A stretch of DNA of 5,918 nt, from assembly GCA_027068235.1 (NCBI GenBank), contig JAMOUE010000389.1, forward strand, positions 1 through 5,918, in the 5' to 3' direction. Position numbers and translations under genes: made by a program. This document shows, piece by piece, positions 5,216-5,918 of this stretch. Numbering within the stretch: the first letter of the stretch is position 1; every line of letters starts with the position of its first letter. The DNA is from Deltaproteobacteria bacterium. GTDB lineage: Bacteria > Desulfobacterota > Dissulfuribacteria > Dissulfuribacterales > QOAL01. The notes beneath the pieces are model-generated. The model did no database searches and had not been told where the DNA came from. It worked only from the letters and a program-made list of their open reading frames with translations.

Positions 5216-5918
5216 TGGCCGTGATCTCAAAAATGAGCCTTAACTGGTGGAGAAGTCTGGCGGCATCTTCAAGCTGGAGACTGTTTGGCCCGTCACAACG
5301 TGCCTTATCTGGCTCAGGGTAAACCTCCATAAATATGCCATCACACCCGCAAGCCGCAGCGGCACGGGCAAGATAGGGAACAAACTCCCTTTGGCCACCA
5401 GAACAGCCTCTCTTACCGCCGGGCAACTGTACACTGTGGGTTGCATCAAATATGACAGGATATCCCAATGATCTCATTATGGGCAGGGATCTCATGTCCA
5501 CTACCAGATTATTGTAACCAAAAGAAGCTCCCCGTTCCGTTAACATAATATTATTGGTGTTACCGGCTTCTCTAACCTTTCCTGTTGCATGTGCCATATC
5601 CCACGGGGCCAAGAATTGACCTTTCTTTATATTCACAGCCTTGCCCGTCTTAGCGGCTGCAACGAGAAGATCTGTCTGCCTGCAAAGAAAGGCTGGAATC
5701 TGAAGACAATCCACAACCTTTGCCACAGGCCCAGCCTGTTCAGGCAGGTGTATATCTGTCACAACCAAACAGTCCAACCGTTCTTTGACTCCAGCAAGGA
5801 TCTCCAAGCCCTTTTCCATGCCAGGGCCTCTATAGGAGTCTATGGAGGTCCTATTGGCCTTATCAAAAGATGCCTTGAACATATAAGTGAAGCCGTTTCT
5901 CTTTGCAGCATCTTTCAT
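5205..5918 (-). CDS. kdsA: KdsA, 3-deoxy-D-manno-octulosonate-8-phosphate synthase (5' end cut by window)
   Basis: KdsA condenses phosphoenolpyruvate with D-arabinose 5-phosphate to give KDO-8-phosphate, the first committed step of KDO (LPS inner core) synthesis in the cytoplasm. The 237 visible residues align from memory with E. coli KdsA: FKASFDKANR (14-23), SYRGPG (28-33), TDIH (54-57), IPAFLCRQTDL (74-84), KKGQF (98-102), ERG (128-130), FGYNNLVVDM (133-142), DATH (158-161) and CDGPN (208-212). Lys15, Lys20, Arg23, Arg129, His161 and Asp209 match active-site residues of the family. The first visible Met is probably internal: the E. coli lysine matching Lys15 is residue 55, so about 40 N-terminal residues lie beyond the window. 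The position that separates metal-dependent (Cys) from metal-independent (Asn) enzymes is therefore not visible. The 3' end overlaps kdsC. Identity is very secure. Confidence 0.96.
   Translation of the reverse strand: MKDAAKRNGFTYMFKASFDKANRTSIDSYRGPGMEKGLEILAGVKERLDCLVVTDIHLPEQAGPVAKVVDCLQIPAFLCRQTDLLVAAAKTGKAVNIKKGQFLAPWDMAHATGKVREAGNTNNIMLTERGASFGYNNLVVDMRSLPIMRSLGYPVIFDATHSVQLPGGKRGCSGGQREFVPYLARAAAACGCDGIFMEVYPEPDKARCDGPNSLQLEDAARLLHQLRLIFEITANVS

Noticed and set aside
5240..5449. Minus-strand 69-codon frame inside kdsA
   Set aside because: It is an out-of-frame shadow within well-conserved kdsA coding sequence, with no supporting signal.

Overview
This 5.9 kb window is one unbroken run of nine minus-strand genes. 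The two at the window edges are cut. In transcription order (right to left) they are kdsA (5' end missing), kdsC, lptC, lptA, lptB, rpoN, hpf (long form), ptsN and rapZ (3' end missing). Junctions are short overlaps or gaps of at most 39 nt. I see no intrinsic terminator and no convincing promoter, so the run reads as a single operon or transcription unit.

The organism is a Gram-negative, LPS-making bacterium: KDO synthesis and the Lpt transport genes are present. A long two-domain HPF, sigma-54, EIIA-Ntr and RapZ follow directly behind lptB. That combination, with moderate GC, best fits the Desulfobacterota (former Deltaproteobacteria). Gammaproteobacteria have a similar lptA-lptB-rpoN-hpf-ptsN-rapZ order but carry the short HPF. 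The phylum is an inference; I cannot name a genus.

Region by region: 5918-4658 holds KDO metabolism, with KdsA making KDO-8-phosphate and KdsC removing the phosphate. Region 4646-2776 holds the LPS transport parts LptC (inner-membrane anchor), LptA (periplasmic bridge) and LptB (cytoplasmic ATPase). Region 2772-1297 is sigma-54. Region 1260-1 holds three regulators: HPF (ribosome hibernation), PtsN (nitrogen-branch PTS phosphocarrier) and RapZ (nucleotide-binding regulator of the GlmS/amino-sugar pathway in enterobacteria). The genes thus tie production and export of the LPS inner core to a global sigma factor and to phosphorelay and stationary-phase regulators.

Nothing in the window looks like a mobile element, CRISPR array, RNA gene or clearly new system. 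The points worth a second look are local: non-ATG starts and translational coupling, the absence of kdsD between kdsA and kdsC, a consensus DnaA box in the rpoN-hpf gap, and a basic insertion in LptA.
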